DNA of 64,000 bases. It comes from Catenaria anguillulae PL171 (taxonomy: Eukaryota; Blastocladiomycota; Blastocladiomycetes; Blastocladiales; Catenariaceae). Position numbers and translations under genes: made by a program. Of this stretch, positions 23,838 through 35,005 are shown piece by piece. The notes beneath the pieces are model-generated. The model was not told the origin of the DNA, made no database searches, and saw only the letters and a program-made list of their open reading frames with translations. Each line of letters begins with the position of its first letter. Position 1 is the stretch's first letter. The DNA lies in assembly GCA_002102555.1 (NCBI GenBank), contig MCFL01000001.1, positions 558,001 to 622,000 on the forward strand, in the 5' to 3' direction.

Positions 23838-25083
23838 CTACTCACCCAACGCCCATCCACTGTCTCTCAGTCCCAACAAATCCACACTGCGATTCCACAC
23901 CTCCCTTGCCTTGCGCATATCCTTGCCATGCTCCTCAATCGCACACACCTTTGGCGGATTGCCCATGACGAGCTGCCCATGAACACTTTCGCCGACCGTC
24001 TCTTGTGTTGCCGTGGAAGCATACCATACGCGCTGGATGCCATCGTCCAGCGATACGGTAAATGGCATGAGCGGAAACACCCAGCGCATAAGCAGCGCCA
24101 GCACGGGACCGGCGTGCCGCGTCAGGCCCGTGGTAGGGATGAACCCAGGACACAAGGCAGTTATGGTGACGTCTTTGTGGTCGCGTAAGATTTGGGCGGC
24201 GGGCGATGATGCGTTGGCAAGCGTGTCGGTACCGGATGTGAGGCGCGCGAGTTGTTGGCTAGTCCATAGATTGTACAGCTTGGAGACGGAGTAGCTGCGG
24301 CGCGGCTCGGTGGCTGCACGGGTGGATTCAAGGGCCAGGTCGGGGGAACCGTTGGCCACGCGCGTGTACAGGCTTGAGGCAACAAACACGATGCGGCCCG
24401 TTGGGTGCATGTGCGGCAAGATAAGCAAGGTCAGGAGGAGCACGTGCAGATGGTTGACGGTGATGCTGTCGATTGGAGAGCATCGATATGAATGTCTGGG
24501 TCAGTCATGAGAATTGTGCGGGCTCGCCGTGAGAAAGATACATCGTACGTTTGATTGATGCCCTCTTCGCCCGGCTCGTTCGAATCGGAAGCCATGCCGG
24601 CATTGTTGACCAGTAAGTCTACTGGTTTGCCGAGCTCTTTGACTTGCGCCACCATGCCCTCGACCTCGGTCCGCTTGGCCAGGTCGCCGTGGATGGCAGA
24701 GATCATGTCTGCGGGACACTGCGACTCCTTGACGAGGGTCGCAAGGGCCGTTGCGGCAGACTCGCGCGACCGGCCGTGGATGATGACGTGAGCGAATTCT
24801 TGGCGGTGTTGCAGGCTTTATGATGATCACCAACAGGGTAAGCGAGCTTCATCTGTGCATGGTGGAGGCGATGGACTACGGAGCATACAAGAGCTTGGCG
24901 GTGGCATATCCGATGCCGCCAGTGGCGCCTATCATACGTGGTGTAGGAGACAATCAGGTGAGGATCAGTGGCGTTTTCTTGGCCCCATCTTGCCCGTGGC
25001 CACGATCTGGGTGGGCGACCTGGGAGCGACACAACAATTGCTCGGGCGAGCGTACCAGTAATCAATGCGACGAGTTTGCCCAT
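23838..25083 (-). CDS. Short-chain dehydrogenase/reductase (retinol dehydrogenase-like)
   Basis: NAD(P)-dependent oxidoreductase; substrate unknown. Four exons on the minus strand: 25083-25056, 24928-24880, 24815-24549, 24465-23838; 323 residues in one frame. The cofactor motif TGATGGIG is assembled across the first intron. Also seen: HGRSRESAATA (the Arg suggests NADP preference), DLAK, LVNNAGMA, GINQTITVNHLHVLLLT, VFVASS and the catalytic YSVSK. The CPGFIPTTGL loop matches the retinol dehydrogenase/WWOX-like group. The N-terminus starts directly with the Rossmann fold and there is no clear TM segment, so the protein is probably soluble or peripherally bound. Donors are GTACGC, GTAGTC and GTACGA. 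Confidence 0.88.
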
Positions 25084-25642
25084 GGTTTGAATTGTTCGAG
25101 TTGCCTTTGTTGTACGAGCGCGGGTTCATTTATCATGGCTCCAGTCGGTCCGGTTGGCAGGCGATGAAGGCGATGGTTGTGTTTGGACAGCACAATGTTT
25201 CCAGACCCACTCACATCGCGGGCTCCATATCAGAAGTTCCCCGGGCCAATGTCAGCACGAGAATGCAAAATGATTTCGAAACAAGTCATACTGTCCTCCT
25301 TAGCTCTCAGGGCACGGAAGCCGTCAAGGTAAGGCTGGCGGGCGGCAAGGTAAACCGCCGTACAGTGCTGTGGCATCTTGTCTTGTCTCACGCGCGATCT
25401 CGGGTTGGGACAAATTGTTTCATTCTCTCGACATCTTCTCTGAAGCAGACAACTGGTAAAGTGAGTCATTTCTTGCACAGATGAGAACCTAGACGTCAGA
25501 TTTACACGACTGGTTATCCTCCCTCCTTACCGCCCGCCGAACGGAGAAGGGGGAGTTTGAATGGTTGTGAATTCAGGCAATGACCGTCATGTGTCATGCA
25601 TGCATGTCTGGTTGTGCTGCGAATCCGAAACTCTGAGCAATC
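25084..25642. promoter_or_regulatory. Divergent intergenic region, SDR / coiled-coil gene
   Basis: 559 bp between divergent start codons; no gene seen. Confidence 0.35.
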
Positions 25643-26167
25643 ATGAGCTCGACATCTCAAGCCAAAGTCCAGGATCGAGCAAAGGCCACCTTTACGGAGT
25701 ACCAAAGAGCCGTTCAGGTTCGCCACGATTCACCCTCACACTCGCGTGCATGTCCATCGTTGTCTCCAGTTGACACTCACTCTGAAAACGACGACACTGT
25801 ACTAGAAAATTGGAGGAGGACGAGGAGCTCAGGTTCAGTTTAGCTAATGGCCTGCCTCTCAAGACGCGGCGGTTCTGACATGCTGATAATCCGTCGCCAC
25901 GCACCGAATGCAGGAGTTTCAGTCTGCAACCAAGGACTTCGTCGCGCTCGACGCAACCTTGACCGACATCACCAAGGCACGTGAGATGTTGGACCCACAA
26001 CTTACCAAAGTATCAATAACCGTGACACTAACTCGGAATGCGTATGAATTTCTTGGAATGTCACTTAGAAATCGTCCACGACTGCGGCCGCCATGGCCAG
26101 AACGTCGCGCAACCTGCAACAAGTGCTAGACCAGCTGGTGGCGCTCGATCCCGCCGACAAGTATTGA
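25643..26167 (+). CDS. Small coiled-coil protein (78 residues)
   Basis: Not firmly recognised. Three exons: 25643-25717, 25914-25976 and 26069-26167. The product is short, soluble and helical: SSTSQAKVQDRAKATFTEYQ, then FQSATKDFVALDATLTDITK and a C-terminal amphipathic RNLQQVLDQLVALDP. Size and composition resemble small subunits of BLOC-1, BORC or DASH-type complexes, but no assignment is made. The second intron in this model begins GCACGT, as in the PRPP synthase gene. A canonical GTGAGA donor four bases downstream would switch to a less helical C-terminus, so the splice choice should be confirmed. Confidence 0.5.
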
Positions 26168-26500
26168 GCGTGCCCTCCAACTCCAGCGAGATTGACATTT
26201 GGGGCAGATTGAAGAAATTCTGTTGATGATATACACTTACTTGCCTTTGACTCTCACCATCATCGGTTACAGGTGAGCGGACCCAAGTGTGCCCAGTGGC
26301 AGTATGTAAATAACTCTAGGCATCCGCGGCGCAAACCAAGCTTGCGCTTGAATGAAGATATGAAGAAATATTCATAAATGAATGACACAACTTGAAGATT
26401 CCAGACCTCGAGCATTGCCTTCTTTGCCTTGAGCTCATGTCTGGCTGGCCCAGTCCAATCCACCATCAATACATCGCACCCGTCGACCCGTTCTCGCATC
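26168..26500. other. Intergenic region upstream of the phytase-like gene
   Basis: 333 bp; the open frame continues upstream of the chosen ATG but has no earlier ATG. No gene seen. Confidence 0.35.
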
Positions 26501-29500
26501 ATGCCATCACGACCCACTAGCCAATCTTCGTTGAATCGGGCAACAAACTCGGCCGCCCGACCCGCCGTCCCCTCTGGTTCTTTTGAATTGGCAGCCGTTG
26601 ACAGCCGCCACGCACGCAGTCGAAGCCCGCGCAGACCGCTACCCCCTCCTGCCACCGATCCTGCGCCAGCGACCCTCCTTCTGTCCGAGTCAGACGACGC
26701 TGAATCATTCAACGATGATGACGGCGACACATTCGATGTCGGACCAGCGCCAAGACAACAACGTCACCGCGACCGAACCGACCGCCGCAAACGCCCACGC
26801 CAACACCGTTCCGTGCATCCCTCGTACTCGCCATCACGGCGCACACAGGGTCGGCTCACAGACGACCAACGGATCATTATCTCAACAACATTGCTTGTAC
26901 TTCTCGTCTGGCTGCTCCTGTCCAACCCGCCGCGCCCACCCAGCCGCGCTGTTGACGCCCTGCGCCGCAAGCTCAGTGCGCATGCGCCGCTGGCCAACCC
27001 GCTGCAAGTCACGCTCCGCCACCACTTGTTTTTGCCCGGCGACGCGTCAAAGGGCGTGGCGCTCGTTCCGGGCAGTCTGGGCCTCGTATGGGCAAACCAG
27101 TCGGTCACGGGCGGCATCGAGTGGTTCGATTTCGAGTCGCCCGACTTGGTCCCATCTGCTGCACCTGCCGCCGCGGCAGCGGCAGGAACCCCGAGCGATA
27201 GCGGAATCACCTTGGGCAGCGGCGTCGGCGTCAACCAGACAGTAGTGCCGAGCGTCCGTCGCATGTACCCGTTTGGTCGAGTGAAATGGGTCGCGGCGGT
27301 GCCTGGTTCGCCACATGTGGTTGCGTGGTCGTCTATTTCGTCCAATTTGACTCTATTTCATGTCCCGCCCACGGGTAGGATTGTGCCAAAGGGACATGGG
27401 TTTCTTTTGGATGAGGAGGATGTCAAGGGATTGTGTACGGGATCGGTACCAATTGTTGGGTCCGTGGGTCGGAACACGACCGTGGCCGTGATCCAAAAGG
27501 GAGGGTTTGTGCGGTATTTTGGGATAGATGTAGCCTCGGGCGAGTTTACACCTGTGCGTTGTGCGTGCGCACCCAATCTGTTTTCCAACTGCCATATCAT
27601 AGCTCAATTCACACTGTCTCTGTGTATGGTAACATGTTTGTAGCTGCGAACCGTGGCTATTCCGTTGCACCCGACCGAATTCATTACTTCCTGCACCCTC
27701 TCGCCTCTCCGCCCACACGTCCTCGACTTTTCCACCACCTTTGGCACCCTCGCGTCCATCAACATGTCGACCCTTGCCACCTCTGCGCACCCGCCGCGGC
27801 CAATCCTCACCTCGGACCAATGGCCCTCGCTGTCGTTCCCGGGCTACCCGCTCCCGCTCCCCACATCCACCAGGTGGCCGGTCCCGCGATCCAAGCCCTC
27901 GATACATAAGATCCAATCCATGCAGTCGCTCTACTCGACCGATCTAGCCTCTGAACTGCTCTTACTTGCACACAAGTCGGGCACATACACGTTGCTGGCA
28001 CGCACTGACGCGCCCGGTATCCGGTACACAACCGGATGGTGGCTTGTTGCGCGGTTCACGCTCACATCGCCCAACGCCGCCGGTGGCGGGGCCGGCGGGG
28101 CCAGCGCAAGCACATCTGCTTCTGCCTTACCAGCCGCATCTGCAATGGACCTGACTGCGCTGCCCATGGGCGCTCGTTTTCCCAACGGCGTGTGGGCCGT
28201 GCACGTCAAGAACCACCCGTCATCTGGATACTGGATGCTGCCGCTCGAGCAAGTGCTGGGCGCGCTGGATTTGAAAGTCCTGAGCAATGTGGCGCATATG
28301 CCGCCTGCCGATGCCACGGCAATTGTCTCGGGTTCAAATGCACTTGTGCGAGCCGAGTGTGGGTGCAAGTCGCAGGGCCATGGCGTGTGTGTGCAAGGCA
28401 AATGCGAGTGCTTCGAGGGATGGTCCGGAACAGACTGTGCGTTGCCCGCTGCAACATGTCGTGCGGCCAATGCTCGGTTGTTGCCCCCGGCGTGTGTGCA
28501 TGCCCGGCAGGATGGGTCGGGATGCATTGTGACCATGTGGCGGTGCCAGCAAACTTGACACTGGTGCCACAGTTGAAACATGCGGGCGATAATGACGATG
28601 CGGCCATTTATGTGCATCCGACGCACCCGAAAGCCGCTGTGGCGCTCGGCACCACAAAGAGTCACAAGCAGAGCGGCGAGGGAGGGGTACATGTGTGGTT
28701 GTTGGATGGCGGCAAAGAAGTTGGGTTTGTCGAGGTGCCACAGGGGGCGGGTGTCAACTCGATCAATGTATTGTATGGGGTTGAAGTGGATGGGCAGGCC
28801 GAGGGAAACAAGGTGGACTTGGTTGTAGCAAGTGTACGAGGGTCTGTGAATGGGGTAGCTGTTTGGTGCGTTTCATCTCCTTCCCCCTAGTTTTTTCTTC
28901 CAAGCGCCACAATGTCGCTCATTCGTATGTTGTTGTCGTGATGTACGACAGGAAAATCGATCCGCAAGCGCTCCTCAACGTGTCCAACATCACCACTTCA
29001 TCAAACAACGCAACCTCCAATTCGACTTTGGTCCTCACCCCTCTGTCCTCATACCTCTTGCCCCTCGATCCAGCCGCCGTCCAAGTCTACGGCTCCTGCG
29101 CCTTCTCCTCGTCACCGTCAACAGCATCCACTCGCCGCCGCCGCCAACACTCTGTTGTGCTGCCCACAAAACAGGGCCGCGCACACCATTTCCACCTGAC
29201 CCTCCATCCCAACACAACCCACGCAAGCGCCCCACCCATCCCGTCCCTTTCGCGCGTCCGGTCGTGGCGTGTCGGCCGAGGATCCCAGCTCGAAAACTGC
29301 CAAGCCGACCCGGACCTCGGCATCCTGTACATTGGCGAAGAAGGCGTGGGTGTATGGGCACACGACTTGCACTCGCAAGACTCAACGACCTTTCAGTGGG
29401 ACGGTAACAAGTGGCCGCCGGCACTTGGCACTTTGGCCACAGATCAAGTGGTCGCTTGGCCGCGGCTGATTGGCGCAACGGTCAACAGCGGGCGTCGGCC

Positions 29501-29873
29501 GGTTCGTTGCGCATGGACATTGAAGGGCTCGGCATGTACGTGACGCCCAAATCCAAGCGAAAGTTGCTTGTCGTATCGAGCCAGGGCCAGAATGCGTTTG
29601 TCATCTACGACGTGACACAGGTGCGCACGGGCCAGACCCCCCGGCTCGTGTCCATTCGAGTCACGGCTGGCAAGGGGTGGATGAGGTGACAAAGACGGAT
29701 TCGTTGAGTGTGACGAGTGCGGCGGTGGGTGGGTATGCAAGGGGGCGCTGGTGGTGCATGATGATGCGACGACCGAGGTCGGGGATGTGACAAAGGTGAG
29801 TGGCGAGGCCACGTTCAAAGTGGTGGATTGGCACGAGTGGCGAGCAGGGTCAAGGCGATGTTGCCGGGAGTAG
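26501..29873 (+). CDS. Membrane-anchored beta-propeller phytase-like protein with EGF-like modules; four frame breaks
   Basis: Three exons: 26501-27553, 27644-28865, 28952-29873. N-terminal cytoplasmic Arg/Asp-rich region, then a signal anchor (IIISTTLLVLLVWLLLS near residue 145), so type II topology is likely. A large luminal domain with beta-rich repeats follows. Next come two EGF-like Cys modules (CGCKSQGHGVCVQGKCEC, then CNMSCGQC...CACPAGW), then a 3-phytase-type propeller: AGDNDDAAIYVHP (the DDPAIW motif), ALGTTKS, VDLVVASVRG, CQADPDLGILYIGEEGVGVW, DIEGLGMYV, LLVVSSQGQN, and a final FKVVDW. Reading frame breaks by one base near 28445, 29450, 29675 and 29740; adding one base at each restores family sequence. 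Phytases release phosphate from inositol hexakisphosphate. Whether the gene is functional depends on whether these breaks are real. Confidence 0.72.
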
Positions 29874-29928
29874 ATTTACTTGAGTAACTATTGACTCTTC
29901 GAGACTTGATTGGGATGATAAATACCAC

Positions 29929-30960
29929 TTACTCATGCTGCCAAAGTAGGTATTTACTCATGGGATGTCGATCGCTGAGACGAATGTAATAGAGATACAG
30001 CAGTGCGAAAATCAAACACACAGTCAAACAGATCAAACAAGCCATCACGAGCGGATCTAGTCCCGGACCTTGAGGTCTTGCAGCATCTTGGTGACTGCCG
30101 AGCGTTGGGCGGGCGATGCCCGCGAGTGGCGGCTTCTGCCGTGGCCCTTGAGCGGGAATACTTTTGGAAACCATACCGCTGATGTTCAAGCCGCCCATGT
30201 CGAGCGACACCTTGCCGTGGGCACGACCACGGCGATCCCAGTACAGGTGGTCCACCTTGTACGCGGCCAGTGACCGGCTCGGCGCTTCCGACTTTGTCGA
30301 CACGCCGCGATCCTCGGTCATGACAAATCCGGAAACGCCCACCGACTGTGCACTCTGGTAGTGGCGCAAGACACGGCCTTGCACCGAGAGTTGCTCGCCG
30401 GGCACATCCCACTTGGTGTATACGGGGCCGGCGACCTTGTCGTCCATGCCGGGTTTTGGTTGTGCCCTTGGGGTGCACTGCGGCACGCAAGGCCGACGGA
30501 AGTTGGCCCGGTCACTGGTCGACAACTTTGACGTATCGACGGTCCGCAGCCACTCCCGGAAGTCCCGCTGGGACATTCGCCAAGTTGACGGGAACGGGTC
30601 CGTCATGAAGCGTGCGCAAGGGATCTTCAACCGGGTACCCGGTAATTGTCCTTGGCAGGCACCACATACGGAATCTGCTCTACCAACCGTTGCACAGCGC
30701 TCACCTTTTGGTCGGCAACCCGCATGTCCGGAACACGGAAGGCGGTATCGAGGGCGCGGAACGTCAGATAGGTTGCGGGCAGCTTGCCGGGAGCGGGCAG
30801 CGGGGCCTTGACGGCGCCCCAGTTGCCGTTGAGGTGGGTGTAGACTTGGGGAAGGCGGCGGTCAAAGCGGGCAAACTTTGAGTTGCGCAGGACGGCGCCG
30901 ACCGAGGTGGCTACAGCAGCCGAAGCTGAACGAGAGGCCGGTGGCAGCGGTGGTGCTCAT
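29929..30960 (-). pseudogene. Decayed MRP51 paralogue with a replaced, TM-containing C-terminus
   Basis: Second copy of the mitoribosomal gene at 31354-32247. The N-terminal segment (VLRNSKFARFDRR, GNWGAVKAPLPAPGKLPATY) is almost identical at DNA level over 203 bp. The middle matches at protein level (SQRDFREWLRTVD, GPVYTKWD, VQGRVLRHYQSAQSVGVSGF, VDHLYWDRRGRAHGK), but the frame breaks near 30935, 30640, 30570, 30510 and 30475, with both gains and losses. After RRGRAHGK the sequence no longer resembles MRP51; it continues open for about 90 codons with a hydrophobic segment (PLVMACLICLTVCLIFALLY) and a short tail. Mixed indels fit real decay better than consensus error. Confidence 0.75.
30709..30911 (-). 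repeat. 203-bp near-identical tract, copy in MRP51 pseudogene
   Basis: Matches 32000-32202 at 201 of 203 positions; the two adjacent differences are CAGATA versus CAAGTA. Sequence on either side is clearly diverged. Confidence 0.9.
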
Positions 30961-31353
30961 GGTGTATTCATGGATCGATATTCATAGGCGCAGTCAATAA
31001 CGATAAAGAGTCGGAAATGCCAAGCAAAGCGATGGAGCGAAGGAGCGACCTGAGCACGCCAATCAGATCGACGGCCCGACAAGATGGGAACTCACCCCCT
31101 GCTCACCCTCTCCTCATGTCTGCCTACAGTGGCAGATTTCGTGTTGGCAGTGGATATACTAGTATGTCAACATAGCCTCATTTGCGCTGGCACAGATATC
31201 GTGATGTGGGGCTGCGTCTTGGAACACTGATGTTTACTTGAGTGAGTTTCCGGAACGCTGTCAAGTTGTCGATATGTAAGGATCATTCAAAAAGCAAACG
31301 AATCCACAAAAAAAAGATCATGTTTCCGCAACACACAAACACAAACACAAGAA
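30961..31353. other. Intergenic region between the MRP51 copies
   Basis: 393 bp; no gene seen. Confidence 0.4.
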
Positions 31354-32247
31354 TCAGACGCTCTTCCTGGCATTTGCCATCAATTCCTGAATCCTAAACC
31401 TGTCTTTCGGCGAGACCGGACGGACATTTTTCTCAACCGCGTCCTTGTGGCGCCGCTGCTCTTGAGTAAAGCGTGTGACCTCGGTCAATGTGCCGTGCGC
31501 TCGGCCCCGGCGGTCCCAGTAGAGCTGATCGACCTGGAACTGGGCCAGTGCCCGCGACTGCGCATCTTTCTTGGCGTTAGCGCCCGTCTCGGCCGACAAG
31601 ACAAACCCGGACACGCCAACCGACTGTACGCTCTGGTACTGGCGAAGCACGCGACCATGAACGTAGTGTTTCATGCCGTTGTCACTTTCCCACTCGGTGT
31701 ATACAGGCCCAGAGACCTTGGTGTCCATGGCCACGTTCAGGTTGTTGGCCTTGGGGTCGACACACGCACGCAGCGCTGCTCGGAAAGATTCTCGCTCCGA
31801 TGCTGTGACCTTGGACAGATCAACGGTTTGAAGCCATGTGCGGAATTCCTTTTTGGACATTTCAGCAAGGTTGACTGGCGTGGATCCATCGGATAACTTT
31901 TTTGCCGCCTCATCGCGCGGGCCCCTCGCAAAGCCTCCCTCCTTCTCACGCACCACATAAGGAATCTGCTCCACCAATCGTCGCACAGCGCTCACCTTGT
32001 GGTCGGCAACCCGCATGTCCGGAACACGGAAGGCGGTATCGAGGGCGCGGAACGTCAAGTAGGTTGCGGGCAGCTTGCCGGGAGCGGGCAGCGGGGCCTT
32101 GACGGCGCCCCAGTTGCCGTTGAGGTGGGTGTAGACTTGGGGAAGGCGGCGGTCAAAGCGGGCAAACTTTGAGTTGCGCAGGACGGCGCCGACCGAGGTG
32201 GCGACCGCAGCGGAGGCGGACGCGGAGCGGGAAGCGGTGGTGCTCAT
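31354..32247 (-). CDS. MRP51: Mitochondrial small-subunit ribosomal protein Mrp51 (bS1m)
   Basis: Single exon, 297 residues, intact. The N-terminus matches the fungal Mrp51 family: LRNSKFARFDRR, a gap, then GNWGAVKAPLPAPGK and YLTFRALDT. The middle has EFRTWLQTVDLSKVTASERE and GPVYTEWESDN, then VHGRVLRQYQSVQSVGVSGF and VDQLYWDRRGRAHG; the C-terminus ends RIQELMANARKSV. A Ser/Ala-rich first 20 residues could act as a mitochondrial presequence. In yeast Mrp51 is needed for translation of mitochondrial mRNAs. The intact copy lies directly beside a decayed paralogue in the same orientation, i.e. a tandem duplication. Confidence 0.75.
   Translation of the reverse strand: MSTTASRSASASAAVATSVGAVLRNSKFARFDRRLPQVYTHLNGNWGAVKAPLPAPGKLPATYLTFRALDTAFRVPDMRVADHKVSAVRRLVEQIPYVVREKEGGFARGPRDEAAKKLSDGSTPVNLAEMSKKEFRTWLQTVDLSKVTASERESFRAALRACVDPKANNLNVAMDTKVSGPVYTEWESDNGMKHYVHGRVLRQYQSVQSVGVSGFVLSAETGANAKKDAQSRALAQFQVDQLYWDRRGRAHGTLTEVTRFTQEQRRHKDAVEKNVRPVSPKDRFRIQELMANARKSV
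32000..32202 (-). repeat. 203-bp near-identical tract, copy in intact MRP51
   Basis: Partner of 30709-30911 (201/203 identical). Confidence 0.9.
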
Positions 32248-32576
32248 GGTGCGTTCATGGGATGATTCACATGGACATGTCGGCCAAGTGGGATGAGATG
32301 GTTGGACAGCTGCAGAAACGAGATTCGAGTACCGAGTGTGGACCGACCGATCGGATCGGCGGCCCGCTGCTTCCGATTCATTTCTGTTGAATTCCCAATA
32401 TGAATGAAAACGTGTGGTGTGGTGTTAATATGCATGCGAAGCACTATGACGTTTCCAACCCCGCGCAATATTCACATCGAGCATCATGTCATCCCCTTTT
32501 CACGCAATCCCCCCTCGTCAGATCATCGAGCGTGTCCCGAGATCAAGTCGGTACACCCAGCTCCACTGCCACGCCC
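32248..32576. other. Intergenic region upstream of F-box gene A
   Basis: 329 bp between divergent genes; the frame of F-box gene A is open upstream of 32577, so the true start may lie here. Confidence 0.35.
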
Positions 32577-33677
32577 ATGGCCGACGCTGCAGTCGCCAAC
32601 GCATTCGCAGCAGCCATTCACCGCCACGCTGCTCCCGTCAAGGTCAAGGAGGAACCCAGAATCGGTATCTACACAATCAAGGCAGAAAATGTCCCTCTCG
32701 TCAAGACCGAACGCACAATCAAGCCTGAGCCACGCATCACGATTAAGCCGACCCAGTCATCATGCCAAAACTGAGCTTGGTATCACGGCCGAGGCCCAGG
32801 TCAAATCCGAGTATTTCAAACCCCCAAACCGAACCTAGAACAAGCTCGAGCATGCTTCCTCCAACGATACTCCACCCCATGCAGCCATGACCCGCCATTG
32901 TCGATCCGTTCGCGCGATCCGATCCATGTTCCAACTCACGATCCGAGCCAACGTTACGACCACCTTGCGCTTTCGCGACTGCCCACCGAAGTCTGGTCAA
33001 CCATATTTCTAGACGTCTCACCACGTGCTCTCTCGGCCAACTCTCCTGTGCGCGGCCGTGTGCCGCGGCTGGCGTGTGCTCATTCTCAACAACACGGACC
33101 TTGACCGTCACCTCCATCCATTTGCCCGCACGCTCGGCAATATCCAGGCCACACCCGCACGTGGGAAACAGACGCCCGCACGATCCATGGGTGAAAACAT
33201 TGCAAGGGTCTATGGCAAATCCAAAATGTGCGAATCATGCGGGCTCAAGGGCAAAGGCAACAAGGTCGGCCTGTTTCGCTTGTCCAACGCCAACCTGTGC
33301 TTGCACTGCCGCGTCGTGTTTCTCGAATTCTACAACCACCCGGGCCGGCCGCTCATTCACAATCGCGGCGACCTTGTCCCTTGCTCTGACTGCAAACGCA
33401 TGGGCATCCCTGAAAAGTATGTCAAGGAGCACATGCGTGTTGTGGCAACGTGCGAGAATCCGCATGCGCCGAGCAGTCATCCAATGAAGTTGTACAGCGT
33501 CGAGGAGGCCAGGAGGGTGGCGTATGCGGCCGCACAGTCGCTTGAGCCCATTCGGCTCGAGTCGGAGCCGTTTCGCAGGTTGGTGTATGTGGGCGGGCGG
33601 CAAGGCGGGAGAGCGGGTGGAGGTAGGCGGTGGAGGGGGAAGGCATGACGTACGAAGAGTGGGAGGATGCCATGTGA
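32577..33677 (+). CDS. F-box/Cys-knuckle family protein A, several frame breaks
   Basis: First of four paralogues (also 34101, 46885, 57446). The N-terminal region carries four or five psi-K-x-E motifs (VKEE, IKAE, VKTE, VKSE), candidate SUMO sites. An F-box follows: RLPTEVWSTIFLDV, then TTCSLGQL and CAAVCRGWRVLI. Then a TPARSMGENIARVYGK segment, Cys pairs CESC, CLHC and CSDC with KRMGIPEKYVKE, and LYSVEEARRVAYA. Compared with paralogue B, the frame is broken near 32745, 32825, 33013, 33040 and 33633; at four of these, one added base restores similarity, including an acidic end (MTYEEWEDAM) up to 33677. F-box proteins act as substrate adaptors of SCF ubiquitin ligases; here that role is inferred only from the domain. 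Confidence 0.6.
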
Positions 33678-34100
33678 GGGTCTTGGTATTGCGCCGAGAT
33701 GTCGTTGATGCACCATACCGTGTTGTACATATTTTTTCCGCTTCGTTTGTGCGTCTTGCCTTCATCGCGTAGTTTCTGGCTTTTGACATTTATCGATCTG
33801 TTCTCTGCCTGTGTGTGTGTTTATGTGTGCGTCATAACCAATTTCCTGTTGTTCGTTGACTTACGTCCCATTTTCCGTGTCTCACGCAGCGCAGCCAGGC
33901 ACTGCCGTCGGCCACGCAGCTCAAGCCCGCTTCAAAACATCAAGTGTCGCATCCGGGCACGCACTCATCACTGGTGAAACCAGCCGCAACCACCCCAATC
34001 ACATTTGCCGCACCCCCCGCTATGTCCGCCCAGACCCGCAAGGCTCGCGGCCGTGCGTCGCAATCCAATATCGAGCCCATCCATCCGGAGCACCGCGGCC
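33678..34100. other. Intergenic region between F-box genes A and B
   Basis: 423 bp; an upstream ATG at 34022 in the frame of gene B runs into a TAA at about 34150. No separate gene seen. Confidence 0.35.
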
Positions 34101-35005
34101 ATGGCGGCTCCTGCCAGCGCTCCAACAACGAACGGGCCCAAAGGAAAAGGTAAACCAATGCCAAGGCCGCCGCCGACCCCAAGCCAACAGCTCCCAGCTC
34201 GTCCTCGTCCTCGTCCTCTGTTGCCCCGACGACCGGCACGAGCACCATTCCCACGGGCAACCCCACAAGGCAACCATTTGATCAAACTGTGCTGGCCCGC
34301 CTCCCAACCGAAATCTGGTCACTGATTCTCTCGGACGTCATCATCACATGCTCCCTCGGCCAAGTGCTCCTCTTTGCTGCCGCCTGCCGTGACCTGCGCC
34401 AACTTGTCCTCACATGCCCCGACCTCGATCGCGTCCTCGCCTCGTTTGCTACCACTTTGGGCAACGTGCGACCGACTGCGGCACGCGGCAAAAAGACGCC
34501 CGCCCGCACCCTAGGCCAAAACCTCGCCAAGGCGTACGGCAAATGTTGCGAAGGCTGCGGGCAAAAGGGAAAGCTCAACAAGGTTGGTCTCTGGCAGCCG
34601 ACAAATGCCATCCTGTGTCTCGACTGCCGTGTCGCGTTACTCGCCAGGCAAAACCATCCGGGCCGCTCGCTCGTTCATCACCGCGGCGACGCCATCCCGT
34701 GTACTGATTGCAAGCGCATGGGTGTTCCAGAAAAGTACGTCAAGCAAAAGATGCGTGTTGTGGGAACGCGCCCCAACCCATACAACCCGCGCGGGGCTGC
34801 GCCCATCAATTTGTATAGTGTGGAGGAGGCACAGCGCGTTTCTTATGCGGCAACGGAGTCACTGGAGCCCATTCACCTCGAGTCCAAGGAGTTCAAGGAC
34901 GTGAAGCCCGCTCAGGCAAAGAGCAGCAGGGGAGGTCGTGTGTACGAGTCGTACGAGGATTGGGAGGGTTCTTATGGCATGGAGGATTGGGACGACGAGG
35001 AGTGA
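34101..35005 (+). CDS. F-box/Cys-knuckle family protein B
   Basis: About 300 residues. The ATG at 34101 is in strong context (GCCATGG) and opens an Ala/Lys/Ser-rich leader (KGKGKP, KAAADPKPTAP). One base seems to be missing near 34155 to join this leader to the F-box frame. Then F-box LARLPTEIWSLILSDV, SLGQVLLFAAACRDLR, TPARTLGQNLAKAYGK, and three Cys pairs CEGC, CLDC and CTDC with CKRMGVPEKYVKQKM, LYSVEEAQRVSYAATE, and an acidic C-terminus (YEDWEGSYGMEDWDDEE). Three CxxC pairs suggest zinc binding. Tandem to paralogue A in the same orientation, so local duplication is likely. Confidence 0.7.

Noticed and set aside
26429-26500. Upstream start of the phytase-like gene at 26429
   Set aside because: The frame is open but begins with TTG; the first ATG is at 26501.
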